Positions 8,292 through 17,252 are shown, numbered from the stretch's first letter. The stretch is DNA of 64,000 nucleotides from Aliiroseovarius salicola (GCF_027891095.1 NZ_JAQIIO010000002.1:124001-188000); one strand, 5' to 3'. A program made the numbers and translations. The notes: a model not told the origin generated them from the sequence alone.

Positions 8292-8432
8292 CGCTTGAGC
8301 TGAACTCTTTCACAGCATGGCTGATCATCCGTGCTGCCCGCCCCAATTAGGTCATCAGCCGCATTGGGTTTCGCCGTCCTTTTGGGCGTGACGGGGAGCT
8401 GTGCTATTCTGTTTGGATTAGGAACGTAAAAA

Positions 8433-8447
8433 ATGAGAAACCCATGA
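8433..8447 (+). CDS. Minimal 4-codon ORF (MRNP) overlapping the next start
   Basis: AGGA at 8420-8423 is well placed for ATG 8433, which opens ATG AGA AAC CCA TGA; the TGA overlaps the ATG of the next gene (8444) as ATGA. The next gene's own ATG is about 20 nt from any Shine-Dalgarno sequence. The arrangement suggests a translated mini-leader feeding the main frame by reinitiation. This is inferred from spacing only. Confidence 0.3.
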   Translation: MRNP

Positions 8448-9421
8448 CTTTTGAACAAACGAGTTTCCCCCATGAAGAGGGGATCATCTACCTTGCGGAA
8501 GGGGGGACCGAAACAGAGGTTATGTACCGTCACGGTCATCAGCTACGAGAATTTGCGATGTTTGAGTTGCTGAATAAACCGGATGCCGTCTCGGATATGA
8601 AAGACATGTATCGGCGTTATCTGGATGTCGCCGCGAAACATGAATGCGCTGCGTTGATGGCCGGGTTTGACTATCGTGCCAGCCCGGATTGGGGTGAAAA
8701 ACTCGGCTATTCCCGGGAAGGGCTGCGCGAGATGCAGCATAAGTGTATCGACTTTCTGCGCGAGGTATCCACACCCTACAAGAGCCAACTGCCTCGCATT
8801 GCTATTGCCGGATGTATCGGCCCGCGCGGGGATGCCTATTCCCTGAACAAGAGCATCACGTCCGAAGAGGCGGAAGAGTATCATGCAACCCAGATGGAAA
8901 CTCTGAAGGAATGTGGCGTTGATCTGGTCTGGGCGGCGACCCTCAACAATATCCCCGAAGCGGTGGGTGTCAGCCGGGCAGCGGCCGGTGTTGGATTGCC
9001 GGTCAATATCTCCTTTACCCTCGACAGCACGCATAAGCTCAAATCCGGGCCGAGCCTGAAAGAGGCCATAGAGGCGACGGATGAACTGGCAGGCGATGCC
9101 CGCCCCGATTCCTATGGGATCAATTGCTCCCACCCGCTTGAATTCGAACCTGCGTTGGAACCCGGTGACTGGACCAACAGGATCCGCTCACTTCGTCCAA
9201 ATGCCGCTAAAATGGACAAGGTGTCCCTGTGTCGTCTGGACCATATCGAAGAAGGTGATCCTGAAGAGTTGGGACAAATGATGGGAGATCTCGCGCGACG
9301 CTATCCTCACATTGATGTCTGGGGCGGGTGCTGCGGTACTTGGGACAAGCATTTTGATCGCATTGCCCACTATGTGCAGGAAGCGCGGCGCGACGTCAGT
9401 CGAATGCATTTTCTGGTGTGA
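8444..9421 (+). CDS. Homocysteine S-methyltransferase family protein
   Basis: 325 aa. Family members move a methyl group, usually to homocysteine, with a zinc held by three cysteines. Here the zinc ligands are present: one in GINCSHPLEF (about residue 224) and the pair in VWGGCCGTWDKH (about 288-289). The N-terminal barrel starts with IYLAEGGTETEVMY, where GGTET matches the family's GG(T/M)ET box. The methyl donor is unknown; related proteins use S-methylmethionine or betaines, which are common in marine bacteria. It ends 20 bp from the convergent gshA. Confidence 0.85.
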   Translation: MTFEQTSFPHEEGIIYLAEGGTETEVMYRHGHQLREFAMFELLNKPDAVSDMKDMYRRYLDVAAKHECAALMAGFDYRASPDWGEKLGYSREGLREMQHKCIDFLREVSTPYKSQLPRIAIAGCIGPRGDAYSLNKSITSEEAEEYHATQMETLKECGVDLVWAATLNNIPEAVGVSRAAAGVGLPVNISFTLDSTHKLKSGPSLKEAIEATDELAGDARPDSYGINCSHPLEFEPALEPGDWTNRIRSLRPNAAKMDKVSLCRLDHIEEGDPEELGQMMGDLARRYPHIDVWGGCCGTWDKHFDRIAHYVQEARRDVSRMHFLV

Positions 9422-9441
9422 TGTGATTGCCGCTCAGGCGA

Positions 9442-10812
9442 TCAATAACTGTATTCCGCGTAGATCCGTTTCAGATCACCTTTCCAGTCACCGTGATAGT
9501 GCTCCAAAAGCTCATCCGCCGGGGTTTTGCCTTCTTCCACGCTGTCTTGCAGTGCATTCAGGAAATGACGCTCATCAGGCACCATGCCGCCGATCCCCGG
9601 TCGGGCGCGGTTTTTCAGGCCTTGCTTGGAGATCTCAATGGTTTCACGGGCGACATCCAGAATTTTCACCCCATTAACTTCGCCCTGCAGCCCGTCGACC
9701 GATGCGGCCACACGCAGCTCTTCACGTGTTTCCGCGTCCCAGCCCTTAGCCAGATCCCAAGCGGCATCCAGACTTTCCTGGCAATACATCAAACCCACCC
9801 AATAGGCGGGCAAGGCGCAGATGCGGCGCCATGGCCCACCATCTGCACCGCGCATTTCCATATATTGCTTGATCCGGACTTCGGGGAAAGCCGTCGTCAG
9901 ATGGTCTGCCCAGTCTGACAGAGTGGGGGTTTCACCCGGCAGGGCAGGAAGCTTGCCTTGCATGAAATCACGGAAGCTCATGCCCAATGCATTGATGTAT
10001 TCCCCATCGCGATAGACAAAATACATCGGCACATCCAACGCATATTGCACGTAGCGCTCAAACCCCATTCCCTCTTCAAACACAAAGGGCAGCATCCCGG
10101 TGCGGGAAGCATCCAGGTCGCGCCAGATGCGCGAGCGCCAGGATTTGTGGCCGTTCACTTTACCTTCAAAGAAAGGCGAATTGGCGAAAAGAGCGGTGGC
10201 AATCGGTTGCAGCGCCAGCCCAACGCGGAACTTCTGCACCATGTCGGCCTCAGACGCGAAGTCGAGGTTTACCTGCACGGTGCAGGTTCGGTACATCATC
10301 TGTTTGCCGTGGGTGCCGACCGTGTCCATATAGTCGGTCATCAGTTTGTAGCGCCCCTTGGGCATCACGGGCATTTGCTCGTGTGTCCATTCTGGTGCCG
10401 CGCCTAGACCGATGAACCGCGCGCCGATCAGATCGGCAATTTCATGCACTTCGCGCAGGTGTTCGTTCACCTCGTCGCAGGTCTGGTGGATGTTGTCGAG
10501 TGGCGCGCCAGAAAGCTCAAACTGGCCGCCGGGTTCCAGTGAGATATTGGCCCCGTTGCGCTCCAACCCAATGAGGTTGCCCGCCTCGCGGACCTCGGTC
10601 CAGCCGAACCTGTCGCGCAACCCTTCGAGCATGTGCAGGACTGACCGATCGCCCTCGTAGGACAGCGGTTTGAACGTGTCCTGGCAATAGCCGAATTTCT
10701 CGTGCTCGGTGCCAATTTTCCACGTCTCGCGCGGTTTACAGCCATCTTCGAGGAATTGGGACAGCTGCTTGTGGTCAGTGATCGGGCCGCCGCCAGATTG
10801 GGGGATGGACAT
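9442..10812 (-). CDS. gshA: Glutamate-cysteine ligase, plant/alphaproteobacterial type
   Basis: 456 aa. This cytoplasmic enzyme joins glutamate and cysteine, the first and rate-limiting step of glutathione synthesis. Typical blocks are KIGTEHEKFGY (residues 32-42), ISLEPGGQFELSG (90-102), MMYRTCTVQVNLDF, MEMRGADGGPW and the tail PADELLEHYHGDW. The length matches the GCS2 group of plants and alphaproteobacteria rather than the E. coli type. GGAG precedes the ATG. It is the last gene of the rsmE-GNAT-membrane protein-gshA series. Confidence 0.95.
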   Translation of the reverse strand: MSIPQSGGGPITDHKQLSQFLEDGCKPRETWKIGTEHEKFGYCQDTFKPLSYEGDRSVLHMLEGLRDRFGWTEVREAGNLIGLERNGANISLEPGGQFELSGAPLDNIHQTCDEVNEHLREVHEIADLIGARFIGLGAAPEWTHEQMPVMPKGRYKLMTDYMDTVGTHGKQMMYRTCTVQVNLDFASEADMVQKFRVGLALQPIATALFANSPFFEGKVNGHKSWRSRIWRDLDASRTGMLPFVFEEGMGFERYVQYALDVPMYFVYRDGEYINALGMSFRDFMQGKLPALPGETPTLSDWADHLTTAFPEVRIKQYMEMRGADGGPWRRICALPAYWVGLMYCQESLDAAWDLAKGWDAETREELRVAASVDGLQGEVNGVKILDVARETIEISKQGLKNRARPGIGGMVPDERHFLNALQDSVEEGKTPADELLEHYHGDWKGDLKRIYAEYSY

Positions 10813-10872
10813 GAAGGGCTCTCCTCGCGCGTATCTTGGATCCGCATTAGGTGGGGGAAAGCGGGGAGAGTG

Positions 10873-11391
10873 TCAATGGAGGGGGACGACCTTACGGCTC
10901 CAGATAACGACTCTGTCATCGCCTTGTCCGTCAATCGCAGCATTCACTGCGCTGATGGCCGCGGGGATATCCACATCGGGCAAGACGGACATGGCATCGA
11001 AAAGCTGTTCAGACCCTTCCGCCGCCACTGGGATGGTCAAAAGCTCCATCCCAGAACGAAAGCGCCAGACCGGCAATCCGGCCATATCGCGGGCCACACT
11101 GATTTCATGCACCAGATCAAGCGAGGCAAACCCACCCCCAATGGGTGCCAGATAGATCACCTGTCGCTCGTCAATCTGCACGACGCCCACACCGCCGGAG
11201 CCAACCCGGATACGGGCTCGTTGCAGGCCCTGCCAAAGGATCGCAGCACCAATAAGTGCAAGTGCGACACCCATCCACTTTAGAAGGCCCAAGGATCCGA
11301 TCGCCCACCAAAGGCCAAGTCCAGCGACACCGATGCCAATAATGGCTTCGCGATAGCGGAAGATCTGTGTGCGTGCCTCAGGGCGGATCAT
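10873..11391 (-). CDS. Uncharacterised membrane protein
   Basis: 172 aa. Two transmembrane helices near the N-terminus (about residues 16-32 and 38-54, AIIGIGVAGLGLWWAIGSLG and a GVALALIGAAILW segment) are followed by a soluble domain of about 110 residues. The layout resembles small bacterial-PH-like membrane proteins, but I do not recognise a family with confidence. Its ATG overlaps the stop of the upstream GNAT gene (ATGA, 11388-11391) and gshA follows after 60 bp, so it is co-translated and co-transcribed with them. Confidence 0.75.
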   Translation of the reverse strand: MIRPEARTQIFRYREAIIGIGVAGLGLWWAIGSLGLLKWMGVALALIGAAILWQGLQRARIRVGSGGVGVVQIDERQVIYLAPIGGGFASLDLVHEISVARDMAGLPVWRFRSGMELLTIPVAAEGSEQLFDAMSVLPDVDIPAAISAVNAAIDGQGDDRVVIWSRKVVPLH

Positions 11392-12242
11392 ATGCGGACT
11401 CCGATGGTGACAGGATGGGATAGGATGGCGAGCGTGTACTCCCCGGTCCGTTCAAATCCGATGGCTTCATATGCGCGGCAGGCTGCGTCTCCGCTGGCAA
11501 ACAGGATTGCGGTTTTGACCCCTTCGGCGCGCACTTCATTCAGATGGGCGGCCACCACGCGTCGTGCAAGCCCCCGGCCACGCGCCTCGGGCGGGGTGTA
11601 AACGCCGCCGATCTGCACCATGTCTGGGAGCTGAGCGTTGAAGGCGGTCATGGCGACAGGCTGACCATCCTCGATCATCAGGCGCACATGCCCAGTGGCA
11701 ATTGTGCTTTCCACCCGATCCGCGATCACCCGCGTCAGTGTCTCGTCATCTGCCGCACCGAGTGCTTCGATGTGATAGGCGCGGAACCAGCGGGTTAGCA
11801 GATCGGCATCTTCTGCCTTGGGTTTGCGGATCTTATCAGGGCCGGGATCGCGCATTTGGTCAAGATCCAGACGGTAAAGCGGCTCCACCCGGTTCAGATC
11901 ATATGCCGCGTCTTCAAGCGCCAGAACTGCACGCATTCCTTTGACGATATCCGCGGCTCCATTCAGGCCAGCGATTTGCTGTCCCTGCATTGCTTCATGG
12001 AATCCTTGCCAGAATATGGCGCCTTCTCCGCGGGCATTGAGGAAACCCGCGTTGGACCGGGAAAATACGCCAACGATTTCGCCTGATTTGTCCTCTACCC
12101 AATATTTTGCGGCATGAGGGTGGTCAGAACTGGCAAGGCCAAACCGTGCGAGTCCCGCCCGCATAAACATGGTGGTTTCTGCGTGGAGAGATAGAAATGT
12201 CATCATGGCGGCTTCGTCACCATGCCGGGCCGGTCGGATCAT
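11388..12242 (-). CDS. GNAT family N-acetyltransferase
   Basis: 284 aa from ATG 12242, which overlaps the rsmE stop codon as ATGA. The C-terminal half is the GNAT fold: VQIGGVYTPPEARGRGLARR contains the acetyl-CoA pyrophosphate loop (R/Q-x-x-G-x-G/A), followed by LFASGDAACRAYEAIGFERTGEY. The N-terminal 130 residues are a separate domain of unknown role. The substrate cannot be predicted. The position between rsmE and gshA gives operon membership but not function. Confidence 0.85.
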   Translation of the reverse strand: MIRPARHGDEAAMMTFLSLHAETTMFMRAGLARFGLASSDHPHAAKYWVEDKSGEIVGVFSRSNAGFLNARGEGAIFWQGFHEAMQGQQIAGLNGAADIVKGMRAVLALEDAAYDLNRVEPLYRLDLDQMRDPGPDKIRKPKAEDADLLTRWFRAYHIEALGAADDETLTRVIADRVESTIATGHVRLMIEDGQPVAMTAFNAQLPDMVQIGGVYTPPEARGRGLARRVVAAHLNEVRAEGVKTAILFASGDAACRAYEAIGFERTGEYTLAILSHPVTIGVRI

Positions 12243-12958
12243 CCCCAGTCTCCGAGATGTTGCTGCCAAACTGTGAGAGCGGCCACCGCGGCAGTATCGG
12301 CGCGCAGGATGCGGGGGCCGAGGCTGACTGCGTGGCCTATCTCGCGAAGCTTGGCGCGTTCAGGTTCCGAGAACCCACCTTCAGGGCCGATGAAGATCGC
12401 CCATTTCTCACCACCCGCTTGGCCCAGCGTCTCTGTCGCGCCCACCAGCGCCTCGTCGCAGAACATGATCTGACGATCCTCTGGCCAATCGGCAAGCAAG
12501 CGATCAAGCCGGGTCAGGTCGCGAACCTCGGGCACATAGGTTCCGCCACATTGCTCGGCGGCCTCTACTGCGTGGGCCTGCAGCCTGTCGCGGCGGATGC
12601 GTTCGGAATTGGTGAATTCAGTCTGCATCGGTTGGATCACCGCAGCCCCCATTTCAGTGGCCTTTTCGACGATGAAATCGGTGCGGGCTTTCTTGATTGG
12701 GGCAAAGCAGAGCCAAAGGTCGGGGGGCAGTTGCAGGGGCTTTGTTTGTTCGCGGCAGACCAATGCCCCTTTGCGTTTGCCTGCTTCGGCCACCTCGCCC
12801 ACAAACTCGCCATCTCGCCCGTTGAACAGCGCCACCAGATCGCCCACCGACAAGCGCATGACGTTAAAAAGATAGTTCGCCTGATCGCGATCCAGCAAAA
12901 CGGTTTGCCCCGCGCCCAAAGGCTGCTCTACAAAGAGCCTGATTTTTGCCTGTTTCAT
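12239..12958 (-). CDS. rsmE: 16S rRNA (uracil-1498-N3)-methyltransferase RsmE
   Basis: 239 aa. RsmE methylates N3 of U1498 of 16S rRNA in assembled 30S subunits, using SAM. From MKQAKIRLFVEQ the PUA-like N-terminal domain is followed by the SPOUT knot domain: CFAPIKKARTDFIVEKATEMG, AAEQCGGTYVPEV, the SAM loop IFIGPEGGFSEPE and SLGPRILRADTAAVAAL. The start at 12958 gives the usual family length; a longer frame upstream would run into ubiA. Only 27 bp separate its start codon from that of divergent ubiA. Confidence 0.93.
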   Translation of the reverse strand: MKQAKIRLFVEQPLGAGQTVLLDRDQANYLFNVMRLSVGDLVALFNGRDGEFVGEVAEAGKRKGALVCREQTKPLQLPPDLWLCFAPIKKARTDFIVEKATEMGAAVIQPMQTEFTNSERIRRDRLQAHAVEAAEQCGGTYVPEVRDLTRLDRLLADWPEDRQIMFCDEALVGATETLGQAGGEKWAIFIGPEGGFSEPERAKLREIGHAVSLGPRILRADTAAVAALTVWQQHLGDWG

Positions 12959-12985
12959 GGCCAAACCTCCAGTTGCGAGCACCCT

Positions 12986-13969
12986 ATGACCCAACGTGAC
13001 GAACTTCCAGACCCAAGCGTGCCATCTGCGGCAGACGGGCAGGTGGCAGATGCCTATCAGGGCAATTGGGTGGATCATTGGGCACCCGAATGGTCGCGGC
13101 CTTATCTGCGCCTGAGCCGCGCGGATCGGCCGATTGGGACGTGGCTTTTGTTGATCCCCTGCTGGTGGGGGCTCTTGTTGGCCGCCGGACAATCGGGGCG
13201 GTTCGGGCTTTATGATCTGTGGATTGCGCTGGGCTGTGCTATCGGGTCGTTCCTGATGCGTGGGGCGGGGTGTACATGGAATGACATCACCGATCGCAAG
13301 TTTGACGCCGCCGTTGAACGCACCAAAAGCCGGCCAATTCCGTCAGGACAGGTGTCTGTGCGTGGCGCGGTGATCTGGATGGGATTACAGGCGCTGATAT
13401 CACTGGGCATCCTGCTGACGTTCAATCCGGCGGCAATTGCACTGGGCTTCCTTGCGGTGATTCCGGTGCTGATCTACCCCTTTGCCAAGCGCTTCACCTG
13501 GTGGCCACAGGCGTTTCTGGGGATTGCCTTCAACTGGGGGGCGCTTCTGGCCTGGGTTGCGCATCGTGGACAGTTGGAGTGGCCCGCTGTTGCTCTTTAC
13601 CTTGCAGGGATCAGCTGGACGCTTTTCTATGACACGATCTACGCCCATCAGGACAAAGACGATGATGCGTTGATCGGTGTTAAATCCACCGCTCGCCTGT
13701 TTGGGGAAAAGACGCGGCAATGGTTGATGCTGTTCATGATCCTGACCATCGTAATGATGGCGCTGGCCGTCGTGCAGGCGATGGGTGCGCGCAATATCCT
13801 GTCCTTGGTTCTCGCGCTGGGCGCGCCTTGGGCGATGGGATGGCATCTTGCGTGGCAAATGCGTGTGCTGGATATCAATGACCCGGATAATTGCCTGCGC
13901 CTTTTCCGCGCAAATCGGAATGCCGGCCTGATTCCCGTGCTGTTTCTTGCCGTTTCCCTGTTCGTGTGA
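12986..13969 (+). CDS. ubiA: 4-hydroxybenzoate polyprenyltransferase UbiA
   Basis: 327 aa integral membrane enzyme that attaches the polyprenyl tail to 4-hydroxybenzoate in ubiquinone synthesis. Both aspartate-rich Mg-prenyl-diphosphate motifs are present: NDITDRKFD (N99, D100, D103, D107) and YDTIYAHQDKDDD. About nine transmembrane helices are visible. The frame is open far upstream, but the residues before ATG 12986 lie antisense to rsmE and have no family similarity. An approximately 35-residue N-terminal tail precedes the first helix, as in other Rhodobacterales. Confidence 0.93.
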   Translation: MTQRDELPDPSVPSAADGQVADAYQGNWVDHWAPEWSRPYLRLSRADRPIGTWLLLIPCWWGLLLAAGQSGRFGLYDLWIALGCAIGSFLMRGAGCTWNDITDRKFDAAVERTKSRPIPSGQVSVRGAVIWMGLQALISLGILLTFNPAAIALGFLAVIPVLIYPFAKRFTWWPQAFLGIAFNWGALLAWVAHRGQLEWPAVALYLAGISWTLFYDTIYAHQDKDDDALIGVKSTARLFGEKTRQWLMLFMILTIVMMALAVVQAMGARNILSLVLALGAPWAMGWHLAWQMRVLDINDPDNCLRLFRANRNAGLIPVLFLAVSLFV

Positions 13970-14052
13970 TTGCACCCTTTGCATCCCTCGCCTAAGAAGA
14001 TGGCCATCGCTTGATCGACCGAGCCCTAACCTGTTGAACCCCGGAACCGAAA

Positions 14053-16146
14053 ATGCGCATCACAACTTCATTTCTGGCACTAGGCTTTTTTGCGGTTGCC
14101 GCGCTTTTGTCATTGGTTGGAGGGCGTATTGCCGTGACCGTGATCGAGCGCCTGTCCGCAGAAGGCGTGAAAGGTGAGCTGGTCTTGCAGGGTCACGATT
14201 GGGCCGAGGTCGAGGCGGATGGTTTGCAGGTGGTGGTTTCCGGCACAGCCCCAAGCGAGATCGCACGGTTTCGCGCCATATCTTCAGCTGGAACGGTGAT
14301 CGATGCCTCGCGCGTGATCGACAACATGCAAATGGCTGCTACCGAGGCAATTGCTCCTCCGCATTTTTCGCTTGAGATTTTGCGCAATGATGCGGGAATT
14401 TCGCTGATTGGTCTGATCCCGGCGAAATCGGATCGCGAAGAGCTGAACGATCGAATCAAGGAGATTGCGGGCGGTACTTCTGTCACCGATCTCATGGGCA
14501 CAGCGGATTACCCGGTGCCTGAGAACTGGGACGACGTGTTGTCATTTGCCGTCAAAGCTCTGGAAACTCTGCCACGGTCCAAGATCTCGATGGACGCAAA
14601 ACGCGTTTCGATCACGGCCGTCTCGGACAGTATCGAACAGAAAGCAGGTTGGGAGCGCGCGTTGAAACGGGCGGCCCCCCGTAGTCTGCTCCTGCTGATG
14701 GATATCTCGGCGCCTCGCCCGGTGATCACGCCCTTTACCCTGCGCTTCCTGATGGATGAACAAGGCCCCCGGTTTGACGCGTGTTCCGCGCACAACAACA
14801 CGGGTAAAGCCAAGATCGCGAGTGCTGCCCTGCGCGCCGGGATGGAAGGGGGCATTGATTGCACCATCGGCCTTGGTGTTCCCTCCCCCAATTGGCCCGA
14901 CGCCGTCAGCGCCGGGATTGCGGCGGTTGCCAAATTCGAAGGCGGGTCAGTGACCTTTTCTGACGCGGATGTGACATTGGTTGCCCCTGCGGGCACCAAA
15001 CAAACTGTGTTTGACAGGGTGGTGGGCGAGCTGGAAGGGGATCTTCCTGCACTTTATTCGCTGCATTCCGTACTGCCTGAGGAAGTGAAAATTGACGGAA
15101 CAGGCGAAGGCGATGGCCCGCCCGAGTTTGTTGCGACCCTGAGCCCGGAAGGGCAGGTGCAACTGCGTGGTCGTGTCACCGATGATCTGCAGCGCGCCGC
15201 TGCCGAAAGCTATGCCAAGGCAGAGTTCGGCGTTGGGGCGATCTATACCGCGACGCGATTTGATGAAGACTTGCCCGCCGGTTGGTCAACTCGCGTGCTC
15301 GCCGGGCTTGAGGCTCTGGGGCATCTTGGAAATGGTGTTGTGGTTGTGCAACCCGACGTGGTGGATGTACGCGGTAAAACCGGCGACCCTGAGGCCAGCG
15401 CGGCGATCTCACGGCTTTTGTCCGACAAGCTGGGGGCCAGCCAGAACTATCAGGTCAATGTGACCTATGTTGAGGAACTGGATCCGGTGCTTGGTCTGCC
15501 CACCGCGGAAGAATGTGTGTCAGATATCAATGGGCTGATGGCTGTGAACAAGATCACTTTTGCCCCCGGATCTGCCAATATCGAGGCCTCGGCTTCCGAT
15601 ACGCTCGAAAAAATCGCTGAAGTGTTGAAGACCTGTGAAGATGTGAGGATGGAAATCGCCGGTTATACCGACAGCCAAGGCCGTGAAGAGATGAACAAGG
15701 CGCTGTCGCAGAGTCGTGCCCAAGCCGTGCTCGGTGCGCTTCTGGTGCGACGCGTGCTGACCTCGAATCTGGTTGCGAAAGGCTACGGCGAAAAAGATCC
15801 TATCGCGTCGAACAAGACCGAGGAGGGGCGGGAAGCAAATCGTCGTATCGAATTCCGCCTTCTGGACATCTCGGACGGATCGCAAGCAGATGAGCCCGAG
15901 CAACCGGATCAAGAGCCTTCCAATGGCTCTGGGGATGAGGTCGAAGCAGAAGAGGGCATATCTGATGCCAATGCGACCGATGCCCCGGCAACAGCCTCAG
16001 ATCTGGAAACTGAGAATGCCGATCTGAATGCACAATCAGCGGATCCGGACTATTCCGGGCCTGCTTCCCTCGTGCAAAGCCCCGACGCTGATGATCCACG
16101 TCCGGCCCCGCGCCCCGAAACAGCAACCGACAGCCCGTCGCAATAA
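14053..16146 (+). CDS. OmpA-family envelope protein with N-terminal anchor and acidic tail
   Basis: 697 aa. A hydrophobic N-terminal segment (about residues 5-28) is a signal or anchor. The middle 430 residues resemble repeated BON-like domains (for example LQGHDWAEVEADGLQVVVSG and VATLSPEGQVQLRGRV). The OmpA_C peptidoglycan-binding domain follows at about 490-615: ITFAPGSANIEASASDTLE, IAGYTDSQGREEMNKALSQ and GREANRRIEFRL. The last 80 residues are an acidic, Pro/Ala-rich low-complexity tail. It most likely spans the periplasm and binds the cell wall. A coiled-coil membrane protein starts 11 bp after its stop. Confidence 0.85.
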   Translation: MRITTSFLALGFFAVAALLSLVGGRIAVTVIERLSAEGVKGELVLQGHDWAEVEADGLQVVVSGTAPSEIARFRAISSAGTVIDASRVIDNMQMAATEAIAPPHFSLEILRNDAGISLIGLIPAKSDREELNDRIKEIAGGTSVTDLMGTADYPVPENWDDVLSFAVKALETLPRSKISMDAKRVSITAVSDSIEQKAGWERALKRAAPRSLLLLMDISAPRPVITPFTLRFLMDEQGPRFDACSAHNNTGKAKIASAALRAGMEGGIDCTIGLGVPSPNWPDAVSAGIAAVAKFEGGSVTFSDADVTLVAPAGTKQTVFDRVVGELEGDLPALYSLHSVLPEEVKIDGTGEGDGPPEFVATLSPEGQVQLRGRVTDDLQRAAAESYAKAEFGVGAIYTATRFDEDLPAGWSTRVLAGLEALGHLGNGVVVVQPDVVDVRGKTGDPEASAAISRLLSDKLGASQNYQVNVTYVEELDPVLGLPTAEECVSDINGLMAVNKITFAPGSANIEASASDTLEKIAEVLKTCEDVRMEIAGYTDSQGREEMNKALSQSRAQAVLGALLVRRVLTSNLVAKGYGEKDPIASNKTEEGREANRRIEFRLLDISDGSQADEPEQPDQEPSNGSGDEVEAEEGISDANATDAPATASDLETENADLNAQSADPDYSGPASLVQSPDADDPRPAPRPETATDSPSQ

Positions 16147-16157
16147 GGAGACTGCGA

Positions 16158-16487
16158 ATGAACCGCACCGAATTTATCATCGTCACCGCGATCATCCTCT
16201 TTGCCGCTTTTGCGCTGGGCTGGTTTGCTCATTGGCTCATCCACCGTTTTGCCAAAGTCTCCAGCAACGACATGAGTGAGATTGACCGGATGGCGCAGCA
16301 GTTGCACGAAGCCGAGGAAACCCGGGATCAGGCCATCACCTATCTGCAAAGCCGCGAGGCCGAGATGTCGAACCAACTGCAGCAGACCGAAGCGGAACTG
16401 CGCGCCGCGATGGATGGCCTGCGGGATGCGCGCCAGGAAGCGGAAGAACTGCGTGCCTACATTGAGCGTAGCCAGAACGGCGAGTGA
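16158..16487 (+). CDS. Small membrane-anchored coiled-coil protein
   Basis: 109 aa. One transmembrane helix (about residues 7-27) is followed by about 75 residues of continuous heptad-like sequence rich in Glu, Gln, Arg and Ala (for example QQLHEAEETRDQAITYLQSR), a clear coiled coil. AAGGAG is properly spaced before the ATG, 11 bp after the OmpA-like gene, so the two form one transcription unit and the products may act together at the envelope. The family is not recognised beyond this. Confidence 0.75.
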   Translation: MNRTEFIIVTAIILFAAFALGWFAHWLIHRFAKVSSNDMSEIDRMAQQLHEAEETRDQAITYLQSREAEMSNQLQQTEAELRAAMDGLRDARQEAEELRAYIERSQNGE

Positions 16488-16512
16488 CAGGCAATCCCCG
16501 TCACGCGGCTGC

Positions 16513-16580
16513 CTTCCTCTTGCTGCAAATATCCTGGGGTGAATTGGTCCTGTAAGGACCAAGAGGGGCAACGCCCCCTT
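16513..16580 (-). repeat. Dispersed two-hairpin element, copy A
   Basis: Read on the - strand: GGGGGC-gtt-GCCCC hairpin, then TTGGTCC-ttaca-GGACCAA hairpin, then TTCACCCCAGGATATTT and GCAAGAGGAAG. It lies between two convergent genes. See the finding on the element family. Confidence 0.8.
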
Positions 16581-16608
16581 CGCGACTCCTCCACCGAAAA
16601 CCTGTGGA

Positions 16609-16857
16609 TCAACCGAGATCTTCCCCCGGACGCACGGTGCGATAGATCCCTTCTGGCAGGTCCAAAGCCGCCACAAGATCGGTGATCTGAGTCATCGACA
16701 GTGTGATCTTCTGCACCTTATCGGTGCGTGGATCCCATTGCTCGACCGTCACGCAGCTTGCAAATGCGGTGATGGTTACATCTTCATTTAATGGGGTTTC
16801 GCCTTCGTCAACCAATGTGACAACCGTGGCGTCGAATTCGTGCTCGATGGTAAACAT
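16609..16857 (-). CDS. Small conserved-looking protein of unknown function
   Basis: 82 aa, acidic (MFTIEHEFDATVVTLVDEGE). It has predicted beta-rich character, no membrane segment and no recognisable motif. The composition is coding-like and there is a complete frame with ATG at 16857, divergent from the DUF6455-type gene by 105 bp. It is convergent with the coiled-coil gene, with element A in between. No function can be assigned. Confidence 0.65.
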   Translation of the reverse strand: MFTIEHEFDATVVTLVDEGETPLNEDVTITAFASCVTVEQWDPRTDKVQKITLSMTQITDLVAALDLPEGIYRTVRPGEDLG

Positions 16858-16962
16858 GTACCCAGCCTAGCCCTCGGAACCGTTTCTGCCAAACACTTCC
16901 TTGATGGAAGTCAAGGTGAAGGCCGCCCGCTCATTGCAAGCTATGAGATGGAGGTTGAAGAT

Positions 16963-17220
16963 ATGAAGGACATTGTAAGACAGGGATTTGCCTTTCACGC
17001 CAAGCTGGTTGAGCGCATGGCCGCCAAGCTGGGTCTGGATATGACCGAAGAAGTGGAAGCGGGCCGTATGAGCTTTACGGGGCTTGATGATGCTGTGCAT
17101 CGCTGCATGAACTGCTCGGATCCAGAAGGGTGTCAGCTTTGGCTCGACAACCACGAAGGTGGTGCCCATGACGCACCGGAAATCTGCCAGAATCGCAAGC
17201 TTTTCAAACGGCTGGGCTAG
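16963..17220 (+). CDS. DUF6455-type small cysteine protein
   Basis: 85 aa. The start at 16963 is fixed by GGAGG at 16950-16954. The C-terminal half has the four-cysteine arrangement CMNCSDPEGCQLWL plus EICQN, seen in a small-protein family common in Rhodobacterales (DUF6455 by my recollection). The cysteines suggest a metal or disulfide site. The role is unknown. The frame extends upstream to 16840, but those residues are unlikely to be translated. Confidence 0.75.
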   Translation: MKDIVRQGFAFHAKLVERMAAKLGLDMTEEVEAGRMSFTGLDDAVHRCMNCSDPEGCQLWLDNHEGGAHDAPEICQNRKLFKRLG

Positions 17221-17252
17221 TCGCTCGCAGCGCGCCTAACTATAGTCACGTT

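Noticed and set aside
8292-8443. SAM-type riboswitch before the homocysteine methyltransferase-family gene
   Set aside because: No match to the conserved cores of SAM-I, SAM-II or SAH riboswitches could be seen.
12197-12985. N-terminal extension of ubiA
   Set aside because: The residues lie antisense to rsmE and have no UbiA similarity; the family starts near 12986.
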